The position numbers and the translations under genes are program-made. DNA of 64,000 nt from Gigaspora rosea. Taxonomy: Eukaryota > Glomeromycota > Glomeromycetes > Diversisporales > Gigasporaceae. Numbering within the stretch: the first letter of the stretch is position 1; each line of letters starts with the position of its first letter. This document shows, piece by piece, positions 23,729 to 35,644 of the stretch. The stretch is from assembly GCA_003550325.1 (NCBI GenBank), contig QKWP01000236.1, forward strand, positions 1 to 64,000, read 5' to 3'. Below the pieces are notes generated by a model. That model was not told the DNA's origin and did not search any database. It saw only the letters and a program-made list of their open reading frames with translations.

Positions 23729-26700
23729 GTGCTAAAGAGACAATACGTGAGTGAAGTTCATTTTAAAAATGCACAAGGCCGTTATATAGGGGCAAAAGCC
23801 CTAAAATCAAGAAAAAGAAAGTTTACAAGTCTTAATATGGATGAAATCCAGGGAAAACGCACAAAGACCCACGATACTAGGTCGAAATCTATTGACAAGA
23901 AAGATAAAATGAATGTATTGCAAAAAAGCTCAACTACTTCAAAGGAATTAGAAAATGGACAGAAAAAGCAAGTAGAAACCTCTAATAACACGTCTGTAGA
24001 TTGGTTAGAAGACGTGGCCCTAGAATTCTCTTTGGGAGAGGACCCAACAGACAAAGGTTCAAGCTACTCTGAAGAAAGAGAAAATTCACTAGGAAATATG
24101 AAGGAACATTCTGGAAAAACTGCGAAGAATGATAATGTGATAAACGTAATGATGCAGAATGATGATTGAACCTGAATTTGGGTGACAATACAATAAATTC
24201 GAAGATTAAATCATCTGAAGACCGTTAGTGGTCTAGTTTATTTACTAAACTAAGAAGTGGTAGAGAAACATACTCTAATTTTGCTCCCAGAGACAGAATC
24301 CATACAAAAAATAACAATACATTAATCTTTGATATACAAAATTTTGAGAACATATCAATTAATAATATTGTAGGTGCTTTATATGCAAAAATAGGAGATG
24401 ATTTGATTGCAGCTAGGCCACATTATAAAAGAGGAAAGCGTCAATACCTTGATGTTGTTTTTATCAATCAGGAGAAGAACAATTTAGGGGAGTAACAAAA
24501 ATCAGGTGATTTTTTAGGGGGGGAGGGGGGTAAAAAAAGTTAAAATTATATATAAGAACCTGACTATTTATATATTAAGGAAGAGGGAGGGGGGTAGGCC
24601 TCTGATAAAAAATAATCAGGTGATTAATGACACTGCCCTTATGCTACAAATAGAATTGTTATCTTCAAACAAACATTACTAGGGTATATCCCAGTTAATC
24701 TTAGATGCAATTTCTTGCATATCAAGTTACGAAATGTTCTAATTGGACCCAAGAATATTATTTCAAGACAGATTAAAGAGGCCACTGAGAACTTGAGCTG
24801 TGTTTCTTTGATTAAACTATTGGTTTATAAAGGAACACCAGTATGCACAAACCAGTGAATTGTCATGTTTGAGACAATAGATGACCTAGACCTCGTTAAG
24901 AGAATTCCTAGATACACTCACATATGGGACCAGAAAGTCACTTTGGAGTAGAAAGAGGCTCCCAAAGTTTGTTTTTACTGTGACAAAGAAGGGCATATCA
25001 AGAGGGACTATGAAGAGCTTAGAAAGTCAATTGAATTTAGACAACGGCAAAGGGGACGTAGAATGCAAGCAAATAATCAAACAAAAATACAAAGTCAGAA
25101 TGAAATAATCTTTAGTGTGGATAACCCATATGTAACAGATAGGGCCAGTGTTTAAAATTCAGATTCAAAATTACTTGCACAAATGCAAGTAATATACAGG
25201 TTTTAGATGCACAAACAATTCATTGCTTGCACATGTGTGCATATAAAAAAATTTTTACTTGCACATATGTACATATAAAAAATTATTAAGATAGATAAAT
25301 ATAGTAAAATCTTTAATTCACAAACTGTTATTATATTTATAGTTATTATTTAACTAAAAGATCTATCTCATCAACTAAAATGGAGCAGAATAAGATGTTA
25401 ACTATTAACTAATTAATACAAACACAGTTGCCCTCCTAAATAATTACCTACCATTTATTTATATTAAAAACACCTCCATATAGTCACAATTATATTTATA
25501 ATCATTATTGTTTTAGAATTTTGTTGCCTAATTTTAATAATAAAATTACTTTTTTACAATCACATTTATATATAAAAATAGATAGTTTCTATATAGAAAA
25601 GTTGCAATTTTATTAATTAAATTAGCTTTTTGCAATAAAAAAAATTGTTCAAAAAGATAAAATTAACTACTCTGAAATTTTTCCGCAAATCAGATAACTT
25701 CTTATTAGAATAGTTTTTATTTTATTTATCTATAAAAATAGCTAAAAAAAACTTGTAATTTTTTTGTAGAAACATAAAATAAAAAATATATTAACAAAAT
25801 ATTAACTGATTTATATAATAATTTTATAATAGATATATTTTATTCTCCTGAAAAACTTTTCTCATTGCATAAAAATCTGATTTGCTTAGTATTATTTTGT
25901 CTTTTTATATAGCAACAATCAATGACTGTAATAAAATTTTTTATAATAAATTTTAAAAAGTTTATATACAATTATTGATTGTTGCTATTTATAAAAGTCA
26001 AAATAATATGATTTTATACAAAAAAACTGTTCAGGAGAACCAAATACATCTACTCTAAATTTTATTTAAATAAGCAGATATTTCATTAATATTAGATTTT
26101 TTTACATTTCGATAAAAAAATTAAAATGTTTTTAGCTATTTTTATAGGTATATAAAATGAAAAACAGTATATATAAAATGTTATTTGATTTGTATAAAAA
26201 AATAATAGCTGATATTTTTTAAATTTTATTGATTATATTAAAGCTTCCAAAAAAATAAAATATAATTGTTAATTATTTTTTGTGTATTAAAATTTTAAAT
26301 TTTTGTCACACATTATTTTTGTGCATAAAAATTTTAATTTTTGTTGCACATGTTTTTTCTTTGCAATCATTTAAATTAATTTTAAATGCACACATGTGCA
26401 TTTACTTATTTAGATTTTTATGCACAAAAAAAATTGTACTTGCACATGTGCATCTTGTGCAAGCCAATCTTAACACTGGATGAGTCACAAAGTTCAAACA
26501 TAGAAAATAATACCAATGAGCAGGAAGTAATGTGTGATAAAAATAGTGAAAACTCAGAACAGGCGACAAATAGAATTTCTCTAGTTAATCAAGTCAATAA
26601 AGTTTTACAAGAGGAGACTAACATAGTACATACCTCAGAAAGTGAGAAAGAGAAAGCAGTTAATACTATTTCTGTTGGGCCAGAAAAAGAAATTAGTATA

Positions 26701-26835
26701 GAGAATGTTGCTCAAGAGCTCCAAAAAGCAGAGGAAATAGAGGTAATAGTAGAAATAGATATTGGATCAAAACAAATAGTTGACAATGAAGAATTTATTC
26801 AAGTAACTAGCAAAAGAAATAAGAAAAAATATTAA
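23729..26835 (+). pseudogene. LINE ORF1 (CCHC nucleic-acid-binding protein), broken
   Basis: A basic N-terminus (23729-24169; no ATG at its start) is followed by a degraded segment with ALYAKIGDDLIAARPHYKRG, then NFLHIKLRNVLIGPKN and ETIDDLDLVKRIPRY, and a zinc knuckle CFYCDKEGHIKRDY near 24970-25010 whose last Cys has become Tyr. A G-rich interruption lies at about 24490-24630 between direct TCAGGTGATT repeats. The coding region is split by the element at 25146-26478 and resumes as an acidic C-terminal tail ending at 26835. In-frame stops occur near 24857 and 24948. ORF1 proteins of LINEs bind the element RNA. Confidence 0.75.
25146..26478. mobile_element. hAT-like element inside LINE ORF1
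   Basis: Termini CAGTGTTTAAAATTC and (inverted) CAGTGTTAAGATTGG, with CACATGTGCA words clustered at both ends (25170-25275 and 26385-26465). Flanks GATAGGGC and GATGAGTC are a poor 8-bp match, so the TSD has decayed. The inside is about 80% A+T without a transposase. It cuts the ORF1 reading frame. Confidence 0.7.
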
Positions 26836-26982
26836 CTCAGCAATAGACAAAAGAATTTTCCCATATGATAAGGATAAGGGGTCTAAAAGAGGTAAAATCT
26901 CATCAGGTAGATGATTATAGTATATATCATAATAATTATAAATTGCATAAGCAATTTTATTTGTTTTTTCTTTTTTATATAT

Positions 26983-29900
26983 ATGCATAATACAATTAAA
27001 ATAGCAACCCTAAATGTCAAGGGTTTGAATAACAAACAAAAATTTCAAGAGACTATGACCTTGTTAAAAACATATAGATTAGATTTAATTTTAATACAAG
27101 AAACCAACCTTCATAACCACTCTATTAGAAATTTTTTGGCTCAGCAATGAATGTATAACTCATATTGGACACCAAAAATGGCAATACTAGCAGGAAGAAA
27201 GGAGATTAAGTTTGAAGAGATAAAAGAATCATTTAATGGACGAGTTCTATCAGCAAGATTTAATTTTAAATACCGGTCTTACTTGGTCACTAATGTATAT
27301 GCTCCTCCAAATATAGAAGACCAAGTTATATTCTTTAATAATTGGCACCCACAGTTAGATAAAGAGGTTATTAATATCGTAGCTGGAGATTTTAATGTAA
27401 ATTTAAATCTATATAAAAACAGAATTAGTTATGAAGAGCCATATAATGATTTGTCATGTGTGACTTTAAGACAGAAAATGCAGGAATATATAGATACAGC
27501 AGAAATATTAGGACTAAAACCCTTTCTTACCTTTTATCAGAGAACACGTAGAAGTCACTTAATGGCCACTTGTTTGGACTATATATTTAAAGACGTGAAT
27601 CATGCTTAATATTGTAAAGGGGTTGCTACTCGGTTTGGTAACTCTGACCATTTATTAGTTGAATGTGAGTTGCATTTTGTAAATAACTCTTCAAGAGCTG
27701 CATTTTGAAAATTTGATAAAAGGTATTGGTCTAATGAAAGAATTAGAGAAGATGTTGAGAAAGAACTATGCAGCATTAAAGATGTAAGCAAATGGGACTT
27801 CCACAAATGTGTTATTCAGTCAATTATTAGGGCCTATAAACCACAGACTGCTTTAGAAAGTAAAATTCAAAAACTTCACAAAAGGCTTACAGAAGTAAAT
27901 ATGAAGATTACACATAGTGATGAGTATGAGGATTTACAGTTGGTAGCTAAAAATATACATCAACAGTTATAAGAGGAGCCATCTTTATTAGCTGAAAAAT
28001 GGCAAACTAGATCAAAGGCTAAATGGGTAGAATGTGGAGAAAAGTCCACGAAATATTTTTTCATGCGCTACAAAGTTAGAGCTTCATCGACACCTACTAC
28101 TAAAATTAGAGACCCAAGTAAACCACAAGAAGAAGACCCAACCACTATACTGCAGTATATTCATAACAACTTCACACAGTTATACAAGACAAAAAAGTTT
28201 GATGAAAAAGCAGTAGATAGTTTAATTCAGGGTTTGCCACAACTATCACTAGCTCAAAATATGTCATTAGTAAAGATGATTTCAAAAGAGGAAATACTAG
28301 GGGTTATAGATACTCTTGCCAATAATAAAGCCCCTGGAACTGATGGCCTTAGCTATGAATTTTATAAGTTAGCAAAAAACGAGGTCCTTCTAATACTTTT
28401 AAAATTGTTTAATACAGTATTGGAGTCAGGAGAAATAACATGTTCATGGAGTCAAAATATCATTTCACTGATTCCTAAAAAAATGATAACCTTGAAGAAA
28501 TAAGTAATTGGAGACCAATTTCACTCACAAATTGCGACAGCAAAATATTTATGAAAATTATTGCCAATCGACTAAATATAATTTGTGCTAATGTTATTGG
28601 GCCATATCAAAGAGGATTTGTAACTAGAAGATTAATACAGGATGCGACCATGGATGTATTAACGGTATTGAGAAACCAAACAGATCAGTCCAAATACCAT
28701 TGGCTTCTTTTGGTAGATCAGCAAAAAGCCTTCGACAGGGTTAATTATAGGTACTTAAGAATGGTTTTAAACAAGATGAACTATGATAGAAAATTTGTTA
28801 ATATCGTGAATGCATTATTTTCATCGCAACAAGCATATATTACGGACTCAGGTTTGCTCTCAGAACCATTTAGAGTAGAAAGGGGAGTTCGTCAGGGGAA
28901 CACATTGTTCCCACTTTTGTACACACTTGCAATAGAACCATTATTGAAACATATATATGAGAAAATCTATGATATTGAGATTAAGAATCAATGTTTCAAA
29001 ATCGCGGCATACACAGATTATTTGACCATAGGCATTGGTTCTCAAAGGGATTGGCATGATTTATTGGAGATAATTAAGACATATGAAGCTGCATCTAATG
29101 CCAAAGTGAACAGGTCTAAGACAATACTAATACTACTTACAATGATGGCACAGGGTCATAACTTGACCAGTGAATGCAATTTTAGAAAAGTAACAAAAGA
29201 TAAACCAATATCTATACTTGGCTATAAAGTGGATAGTAATGGAAATCCAATAAAACATTTATGGGAGGATTTAGCTCGCAAGATACAAAATAAAATTAAT
29301 ACTATGGCAAATAGAAATTTGTCATTGAAAGGTAGAATGTTAGTAGCAAAATCACTGTTTATCTCAAAGATATGGTACCTAGCATATCTTACTTCTCCCA
29401 AAAGAAAACAGCTATTTGTGTTCAATAACATGATTATGGATTGGGTCAAAAATAAGTCAAGAATGCTCCCATGCTACTTAATCTTTCAACAGGGGTATGA
29501 CTAAGAAGGCTTGGCGGCTCCAATTTTGAAGGATATTTTGGATGCAAGATTGGTCTCAGTGTTAATAAAGCTAATAACAGGTGATAGTTTCTGGGCAAAA
29601 GTAGAAAGAGCAATAGTCACTAAAAACTTACAGAGTAGAAGAAATGTAACAATTAAGGAGGCTCTAAATAGCAGTTCAAATACAACCAAAGGATGGACAG
29701 AGAGATGGAAGCCATATATACAAGCATGGAATCGGTTGGAGGGTAAAGTGCTAGAAGAAGGTAATGGACCTTGGGACCCTGGTGATCTTGAAATAGGAAA
29801 TCAACATGGTAATTTTTCAGTAAAAAAAGCTATGGAATACCTGCGTTCTAAAGTCAATATTACTGCTAGCCAAACAGATTATGTAGGCTGGATTAAAGAA

Positions 29901-30399
29901 AAGTGACTATTAATAGAAAGAAGGATGTGGTTTGGAGGCTAAAACTTAGGGCACTTCCTTTAGGGTATCGACTAGTACATATCAATCAGGAAGAAAATGG
30001 AGAATGTCCTGCATGCCCTGGAGAAATACAAACCCCACTACACTTCGCCCTGGAGTGTAAAATTAGTAAAATGATATGGTCTGAAGCATACAAACATCTG
30101 ATAATATCAAATGAGGATGGACCCCGAAGTCATGGGATGAAATTTTTTCTGCTACGAACATTGAAGTGCCTGCCAAACGTAAAGCAGCTATATGGCTGCA
30201 TATCACCTGTCTATATGAGATCTGGTGTTGGTACGCCCAGGTCAAATGGGGACAGAAATGGATACCAGAATCGATACTACCTGATATAGTCCAGATGAGA
30301 ATTAGTAAGGAGTTAAAGGCTCTGAAAGCTTTACAAAAGGAGGGACATAATAGTTTAAAGAAGGTAACGAAGTATCTTTATTTGAACTTTCTCAGATAG
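26983..30399 (+). pseudogene. LINE ORF2 (endonuclease and reverse transcriptase), broken
   Basis: An ATG at 26983 opens an APE-type endonuclease: KIATLNVKGL, ILIQETNLH, NVYAPP, VAGDFNVNL and a GNSDHLLVE end. The RT follows with NNKAPGTDGLSYEFYK, NWRPISLTNCD, LVDQQKAFDRVNYRYL, GVRQGNTLFPLLY. The catalytic box, normally YADD, reads YTDYL here, so the second Asp is lost. A C-terminal finger CPAC...HFALEC is at about 30010-30060. Stops at 27148-27150, 27607-27609, 27706-27708, 27970-27972, 29502-29504 and 29904-29906; frameshifts near 28480 (A run), 29900 and 30165. ORF2 would nick target DNA and copy RNA at the nick. Definitely inactive. Confidence 0.92.
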
Positions 30400-30516
30400 A
30401 TTTTAGGACAGGTAAGAAGGACTTGACACGGAATAAAAATGTAAATAGTTCAATAGTCTATTTTTATTATAATATAATTTTATATTATGTGTCAGTCAGT
30501 AAATTATTAATAAAGT

Positions 30517-30543
30517 ACGCCTACATGGCGTCCTCTTCGGAGG
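30517..30543 (+). other. paired hairpins at the LINE 3' end
   Basis: ACGCC-TACAT-GGCGT is followed directly by CCTC-TTCG-GAGG, a C(UUCG)G tetraloop hairpin, six bases before the poly-A tail. This is the place where LINE reverse transcriptases recognise their template. Confidence 0.7.
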
Positions 30544-30614
30544 TTTGTTAAAAAAAAAAAAAAAAAGAAAGAAATTCTGTGAATCACATAAAATCTTCGG
30601 CCCTCATGCGGGTT

Positions 30615-30737
30615 TCTATCATTTTCACGACAACCACTTTCTAACAAATAAAATTCCGACTAAATTGACCCTAATCCTAATTTTTCGGGATTGACATTGT
30701 CAGGAAAGTGATTGTCGAGAAACTGACTATATGCGCA
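30615..30737. mobile_element. small MITE-like inverted repeat
   Basis: TCACGACAACCACTTTCT and (inverted) GACAATCACTTTCC ends around 110 bp, with GACCCTAATCCTAA in the centre. No TSD fixed. Confidence 0.5.
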
Positions 30738-31541
30738 TGCTTCAAAAATTTTATCGAATTCTGATTGTATTTATAAGATTTTTAAATCAAAGACTCTTGA
30801 TTTCATAGTTAATCATATGTATTACTATTTAAACTTTATTTTGAACTTATATACAGTACCTGGTACGTACGTACTGAAAATACATGTTTCATTTATTATA
30901 ATTTATAATTAGATGATAAGGTTTACTAAATATATGGCAAACTCTATAGTAAAAACAGCCAGCACTTTCTACCAGTACTACACTTTATATTTTTATGGTA
31001 AAAGGTTGTTTAAGTTATACAATTCGGCGAATTTGTTGAATTACTTTATTAAAATTCCCTAAATTTTTAAATTTCAGATTTATATGGTCCAATTTTACAT
31101 ATAATTGTTTGGGCATGGTGATGGTTTTTATTGATATAAGTTTTGCAGAATGGATGCATATTTAAAATATGTATAAGTTTATATTTACTGTAATTACACA
31201 ATATATAGAATAATTGCATCGAAGATAAATTTTTAAAAAATAATATATTTGCCGCATCACATAAAGCCAATCAAATTTCAAGATCAGATGTATTGAGAAA
31301 TCAAACCAAAAATTGTTTTTGTTTTAAAAAAATATTAATAAAAATTGTTAATACAATATGAATTTATCTTTTATGTTAAAAAAAAATTCCTTATAAATTA
31401 TGGTATAAACTATGCCTTTCCTCAAGCCTAACCTCATACTAACCTTAATCTTAACCGTGAGGTTCTATTTTTATAAAAAAATTGGTTGAAAGTAACATTG
31501 CACTTTATCATAGTTTTGGCTATAGAATTTAAAATAATATT
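30738..31541. other. gene-free stretch
   Basis: AT-rich, with a self-complementary GTACGTACGTAC patch near 30860. No ORF or repeat recognised. Confidence 0.5.
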
Positions 31542-31662
31542 GTTAACTCATTAAAAATGAACTATATCAGTTACAAACTGGCAATTAAAATACATAAACT
31601 TTTTTAACTAGTTAATGAACCTGTTTCTAAAATCTGTATAACTATTTATTTTATTAAAATTA
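31542..31662. repeat. dispersed repeat, second copy at 45145-45240
   Basis: About 100 bp (TGTTAACTMATTAAAAATGA...TTAACTAGTTAATGAACC) is shared with 45145-45240 at high identity. No termini seen. Confidence 0.7.
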
Positions 31663-31673
31663 ATTAACTAAAG

Positions 31674-31945
31674 TTATCCGACAAACTCATATGATCATGA
31701 AAAAATTTCTTACTGTTATTTTTTTCATGTGTTACGAAATAATCACGTTTACTTGAATTAAAACTCAGGCGACAACTCCCTACCAATCATGGTCATAAAT
31801 TGTCGGATAACACCATTACTGGGCAAATTTTTGAATAACGGTAAATTGGCTCAACCGGGCAAATGATTGGCTGACACGTGCCGCTTTGCGGCACGTGTTC
31901 ATTTGCCAGGTTGAACAAATTTACCGTTATTCAAAAAATTTTGTC
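31674..31945. mobile_element. composite inverted-repeat element (uninterrupted copy)
   Basis: The first part, 31674-31810, has ends TTATCCGACAAACTCATATG and (inverted) TTATCCGACAATTTATGACC. It is followed after 13 bp by a hairpin (31824-31945) with TTTTGAATAACGGTAAATT arms and a GTGCCGC...GCGGCAC core. The same pair in the same order occurs at 52652-53031, so it moves or was duplicated as one unit. Confidence 0.7.
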
Positions 31946-32037
31946 CAATAATGTATACTTAAATACTATTTAATCCACGGGACGGTAGGAATAATGAAAT
32001 ATTTCCCCGGCACGGTGGAATAAACAAGTTATTCCCG

Positions 32038-32214
32038 TCTCATTATGATTGCATGACGTGATTTACATTTTATTAATCACAATTTTTATTGCAAATTTTT
32101 TCTTATTTGTTATTTTCCCGGGGTGATAACAAATAAGAAAAAATAAAAGAAAAAATTTGTGATAAAAATTGTGAAGAATAACACGTAAATCCCCGTCATG
32201 CGATCATAATGAGA
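32038..32214. repeat. hairpin element, GTCTCATTATGA termini
   Basis: Near-perfect inverted repeat: GTCTCATTATGATTGCATGA at the left reappears inverted at the right, arms of about 85 bp around a CCCGGGG centre. Confidence 0.8.
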
Positions 32215-32602
32215 CAGTGAATAAAATGCAATAATTTAATACAAAATAAAGATCTAAAATTACCAATATTTAACTAATATATTATGTAGTTAACAGTGCT
32301 AATAATGAAGTAATTTTGTATTAAATTCTTATATTTGGCTAATTATTGCAAATTTCAAAATTTCGAAATTTTGTAAAGAATACGCAATACTAGTCTTTTC
32401 AAGGATTTACCGGTATAAAAATCTAAACGTGAACCAAATAGTCCACAACAAAGAATAAGGCAAACCAATATGATTCCTGTTGACATGAGATGACTTGTAA
32501 GTGAGAAGGAAGAAACGTTAAGAAGATATTATTTTTACATCAAAACTAATGCCGCAATATTATTGATTTATAAATTTTTAAAAATAATAGGTTCATTTAT
32601 TA

Positions 32603-32767
32603 CAGTCGTCCTCCTCCATAATCATCCTACATAATCACTATTATTCCTGTACAATAACATTAACTTTTGAACAATTTATAATAGAAAATGACGCCTATAT
32701 AATCACACACGCTTATAATCACAAATTTTCTTGATACAGACCCGCGTGATTATATAGGAGGACGACT
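32603..32767. mobile_element. Tc1/mariner-like MITE
   Basis: Ends CAGTCGTCCTCC...ATAATCA and (inverted) AGTCGTCCTCCTATATAATC, flanked by TA on both sides. CAGTCG termini with a TA target are typical of Tc1/mariner/pogo elements. 165 bp, no ORF. Confidence 0.75.
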
Positions 32768-33849
32768 TATTATACGTATGATTCATATAATTTTTAAAAA
32801 ATTGAGGGATGAGTTATGTTAAACAGAGAATTAAAATTATGGTACATAACGGCGAAATTATATTAACGGTGACATATAATTAATCATAAATAATTGCTAT
32901 CATCCACCTTAACAGTTTTTAATTCTTTGCCTACTTCAGAAATCACACGTCTATTTTTTACCTGTCATATATGCGTAAATTGCATCTTTAAACTCTTTTT
33001 CAGGATTGTTTAGTATGTGTTTGTAAAGGAAATTTTTAACATTAGAAATGTTAAAGTTAATAGTCGGCCACAATAATTCAATTAAACATCTACGTAAGAA
33101 ACAATCTAATGGTTCTTGCATAAGATCTGCGAATGATTCTATTAAGATTTCCCCAATGTCATCTAATTGATGTTCAAAAAGATGAAAAACGTCTACAATA
33201 ATTCCATAATTTAATTGAAATCCTAATTCAATAAATTCAGTAAGTTGTGCCTTAACAGAAAAGACATTGGGTTTAATCCATCTGGGAGGCCTATTTGGCG
33301 GGAAAAGAATTAGAAGAGCTCCTTGTATTACAAGATCATTAATATCCTCGCAGATTTCATAGTAACCAATTTTTTTCCATAAGTTCACGAGATCTTTATA
33401 TATTACAATTGATCTTGCAATTACGTTAAGCTGACGATTATTTTCGTGACCATCTTTAGGTGGATATTCTTCTGGTAAACTTGTTTGTTTATGATTAAAA
33501 AAGGATTTTCGTGGTGGTAATGGTATAAACTTTAATCGCGTTATCAACTCCTTAATTGCATTAATATTTTTTTCCAAAACAGCTCTCGCTTCATTAATTG
33601 CAAGAAAACCACCAGAAAGAAAAAAAAAAAGCTCCATATCATTGCCTTTCCAATGAAGGGCTGCTTTATATCGATTATATGCTTCTGTTTGCAAAAAACT
33701 ATAAACAGGATACGGCAAATTACTAGCCCAAGGAATTATTTTTTGCTGAAGAAGTTTCGTTCTATCGATATCGTTTTGCCCCACGCTATGTTCGATACTT
33801 AAATCAATAAGTCTTTGATCATAGTCACCGAAGTGAAGGAGAAGTCGTT

Positions 33850-34318
33850 GTCTAAAATATCTTGAAATAATGCCACCTTTCGCTATGATCGCCCGTGCTA
33901 CAGGAACGTCTATAAATGTAGGCCCCAACTTAATGGCATGAAAAAGACAATGCGCTTTCCCAAATTGAAAAATAATCCATTCCGCTCTTGTTAATGAATC
34001 CTTGGATAAATTATACCATCGACTACAGCTAGCAATTAAATTAAAAGGAAATTCAACAAATTTAAAGATATTTATCATAATTTAATCGGAAATTGAATAC
34101 TGCAAATAATTTGTTTTCAAAAGACTTAAAATGATATCATTAAATGTAGGCCCCAACTTAATGGCATGAAAAAGAAAATGCGCTTTCCCAAATTGAAAAA
34201 TAATCCATTCCGCTCTTGTTAATGAATCCTTGGATAAATTATACCATCGACTACAGCTAGCAATTAAATTAAAAGGAAATTCAACAAATTTAAAGATATT
34301 TATCATAATTTTATCGGA
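33850..34318 (-). repeat. 228-bp in-frame tandem duplication in the kinase tail
   Basis: The segment coding for TNYLQYAISDKIMINIFKF through KLGPTF occurs twice with an offset of exactly 228 bp (76 codons). One copy has TAA where the other has AAA. Confidence 0.9.
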
Positions 34319-35161
34319 AATTGCATACTGCAAATAATTTGTTTTCACAAGACTTTTCTTGATATCATTAGAAGAAAAATCCATCGAATGTGTTAATGTT
34401 TCAGGCTTTGACTGCCTATTTTCATCATGAATTGCTGACTGCGAATTATATATTTCCTTAATAATGCACAAGTCACTTTCATGACTTTTGCTATTATCAT
34501 TAGAAGAAAAGCACATCGAATATGTAGATGTTTCCGGCTTTGACTGCTTATCATCGTTTACGTACTTAGCAAACAATTCAGATACCATCGTGGATGTTGA
34601 AATTTTAGGCTTTGTGTGTTCATCATTGTCTATAACGTTCGTAATAAATGTATTAGTTTTTTCTTTTGATAGTTTCTCGAGTTCTGTTGAAATTTCTTCC
34701 AAAATTGGACGTTCATCCGGTTCAGAAGACCAGCATTTTGTGTAGAGGTTGGCATAATCTAAAGGCGTACCGATAATGGTTCGTTCTCTTTCGCCTATCA
34801 TTAAAATGATAGGAATTAGCCAATCAGGCCAGTTTCTAAATGGTGGGATTCCACTCGTGAGCTCCCAGAGTAAGACTCCTAAGCTATATATGTCTGATTT
34901 TTTATCGAATTCAAAATTTTCCCCATGCTTTTGCTGATTGAAGCGTTGTGGATCAATGTATGCAGACAGTCATTTCACACCAGAGCTTGAAGTAGAAGTT
35001 AAATCATCTAATTTTTTTGATAATCCAAAATCTGCTATGAAGGCCCTACCATCATTTATTAAAACATTCTTCGAATGCTAAAAATAAAATATTTATGATA
35101 AGTATTATTCAGGCTTTAAGTCAATATTACACAGATTAGAAATATTAAAAATGTAAATACC

Positions 35162-35644
35162 GAAACCTTGGGTCGGATAGTGCAGTGGTTAGTGCTCCGG
35201 GGTCGTATTCGCAAGATCGCTGATTCGAGTCCAGTGGATGACAAAAACTGTGTTGGGATCACGAATAGTAAGGATCTATGATAAGGAATTGCACTTCTTC
35301 CCATTTACGGAAAAGGTACTACAACATCGATGAGTTGCGTGACATAGCCACTTTAGTCATGTGGCGTCCAGAAAAGGAAAAAATCCAACAAGAAACGTCA
35401 TAAACATAAGGACTATCCACTATAAAAGGAAAACAAGAATAAGTACAAGAAAACAAAGAAAAATATGTACGGGGCACCTGATGACACTACACCGACCAAA
35501 AATGGAAAGTAGCTCCTGGGGAAGATGAAAAAACGGCCAACCTATAAAGCGACCAGGTGTTCCTTAAAGCTGCCTATGATCTGATAGGTACGGGGCACCG
35601 GCGTGGTGGGCTCATGAAGCTTCGGGGTTTAAAAAAAAAAAACC
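35162..35644 (+). mobile_element. tRNA-derived SINE in a kinase intron
   Basis: The 5' part has a pol III A box (TAGTGCAGTGG, matching TRGYNNARNGG) and a B box (GATTCGAGTCC), correctly spaced for a tRNA-like head. The 3' end is an A run at about 35630-35642. Flanks ATGTAAATACC (35151-35161) and ATGTAAGTACC (35645-35655) form an 11-bp TSD with one mismatch. Body length about 480 bp. It lies antisense in the intron 35655-35078 of the kinase pseudogene. Confidence 0.88.

Larger units (their letters stand above)
23685..30565 (+). mobile_element. LINE (non-LTR retrotransposon), inactivated
   Basis: Two-ORF organisation: ORF1 with a CCHC knuckle, ORF2 with an apurinic-type endonuclease, reverse transcriptase and C-terminal C-C-H-C finger; a poly-A tail lies at about 30549-30564. 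No RNase H domain seen. It is interrupted by a 1.33-kb hAT-like element. No flanking TSD could be fixed because the 5' end is unclear. Confidence 0.88.

Noticed and set aside
35162..35260. A functional tRNA gene
   Set aside because: A and B boxes are present but no cloverleaf or CCA-end stem was seen; poly-A tail and TSD show a SINE.
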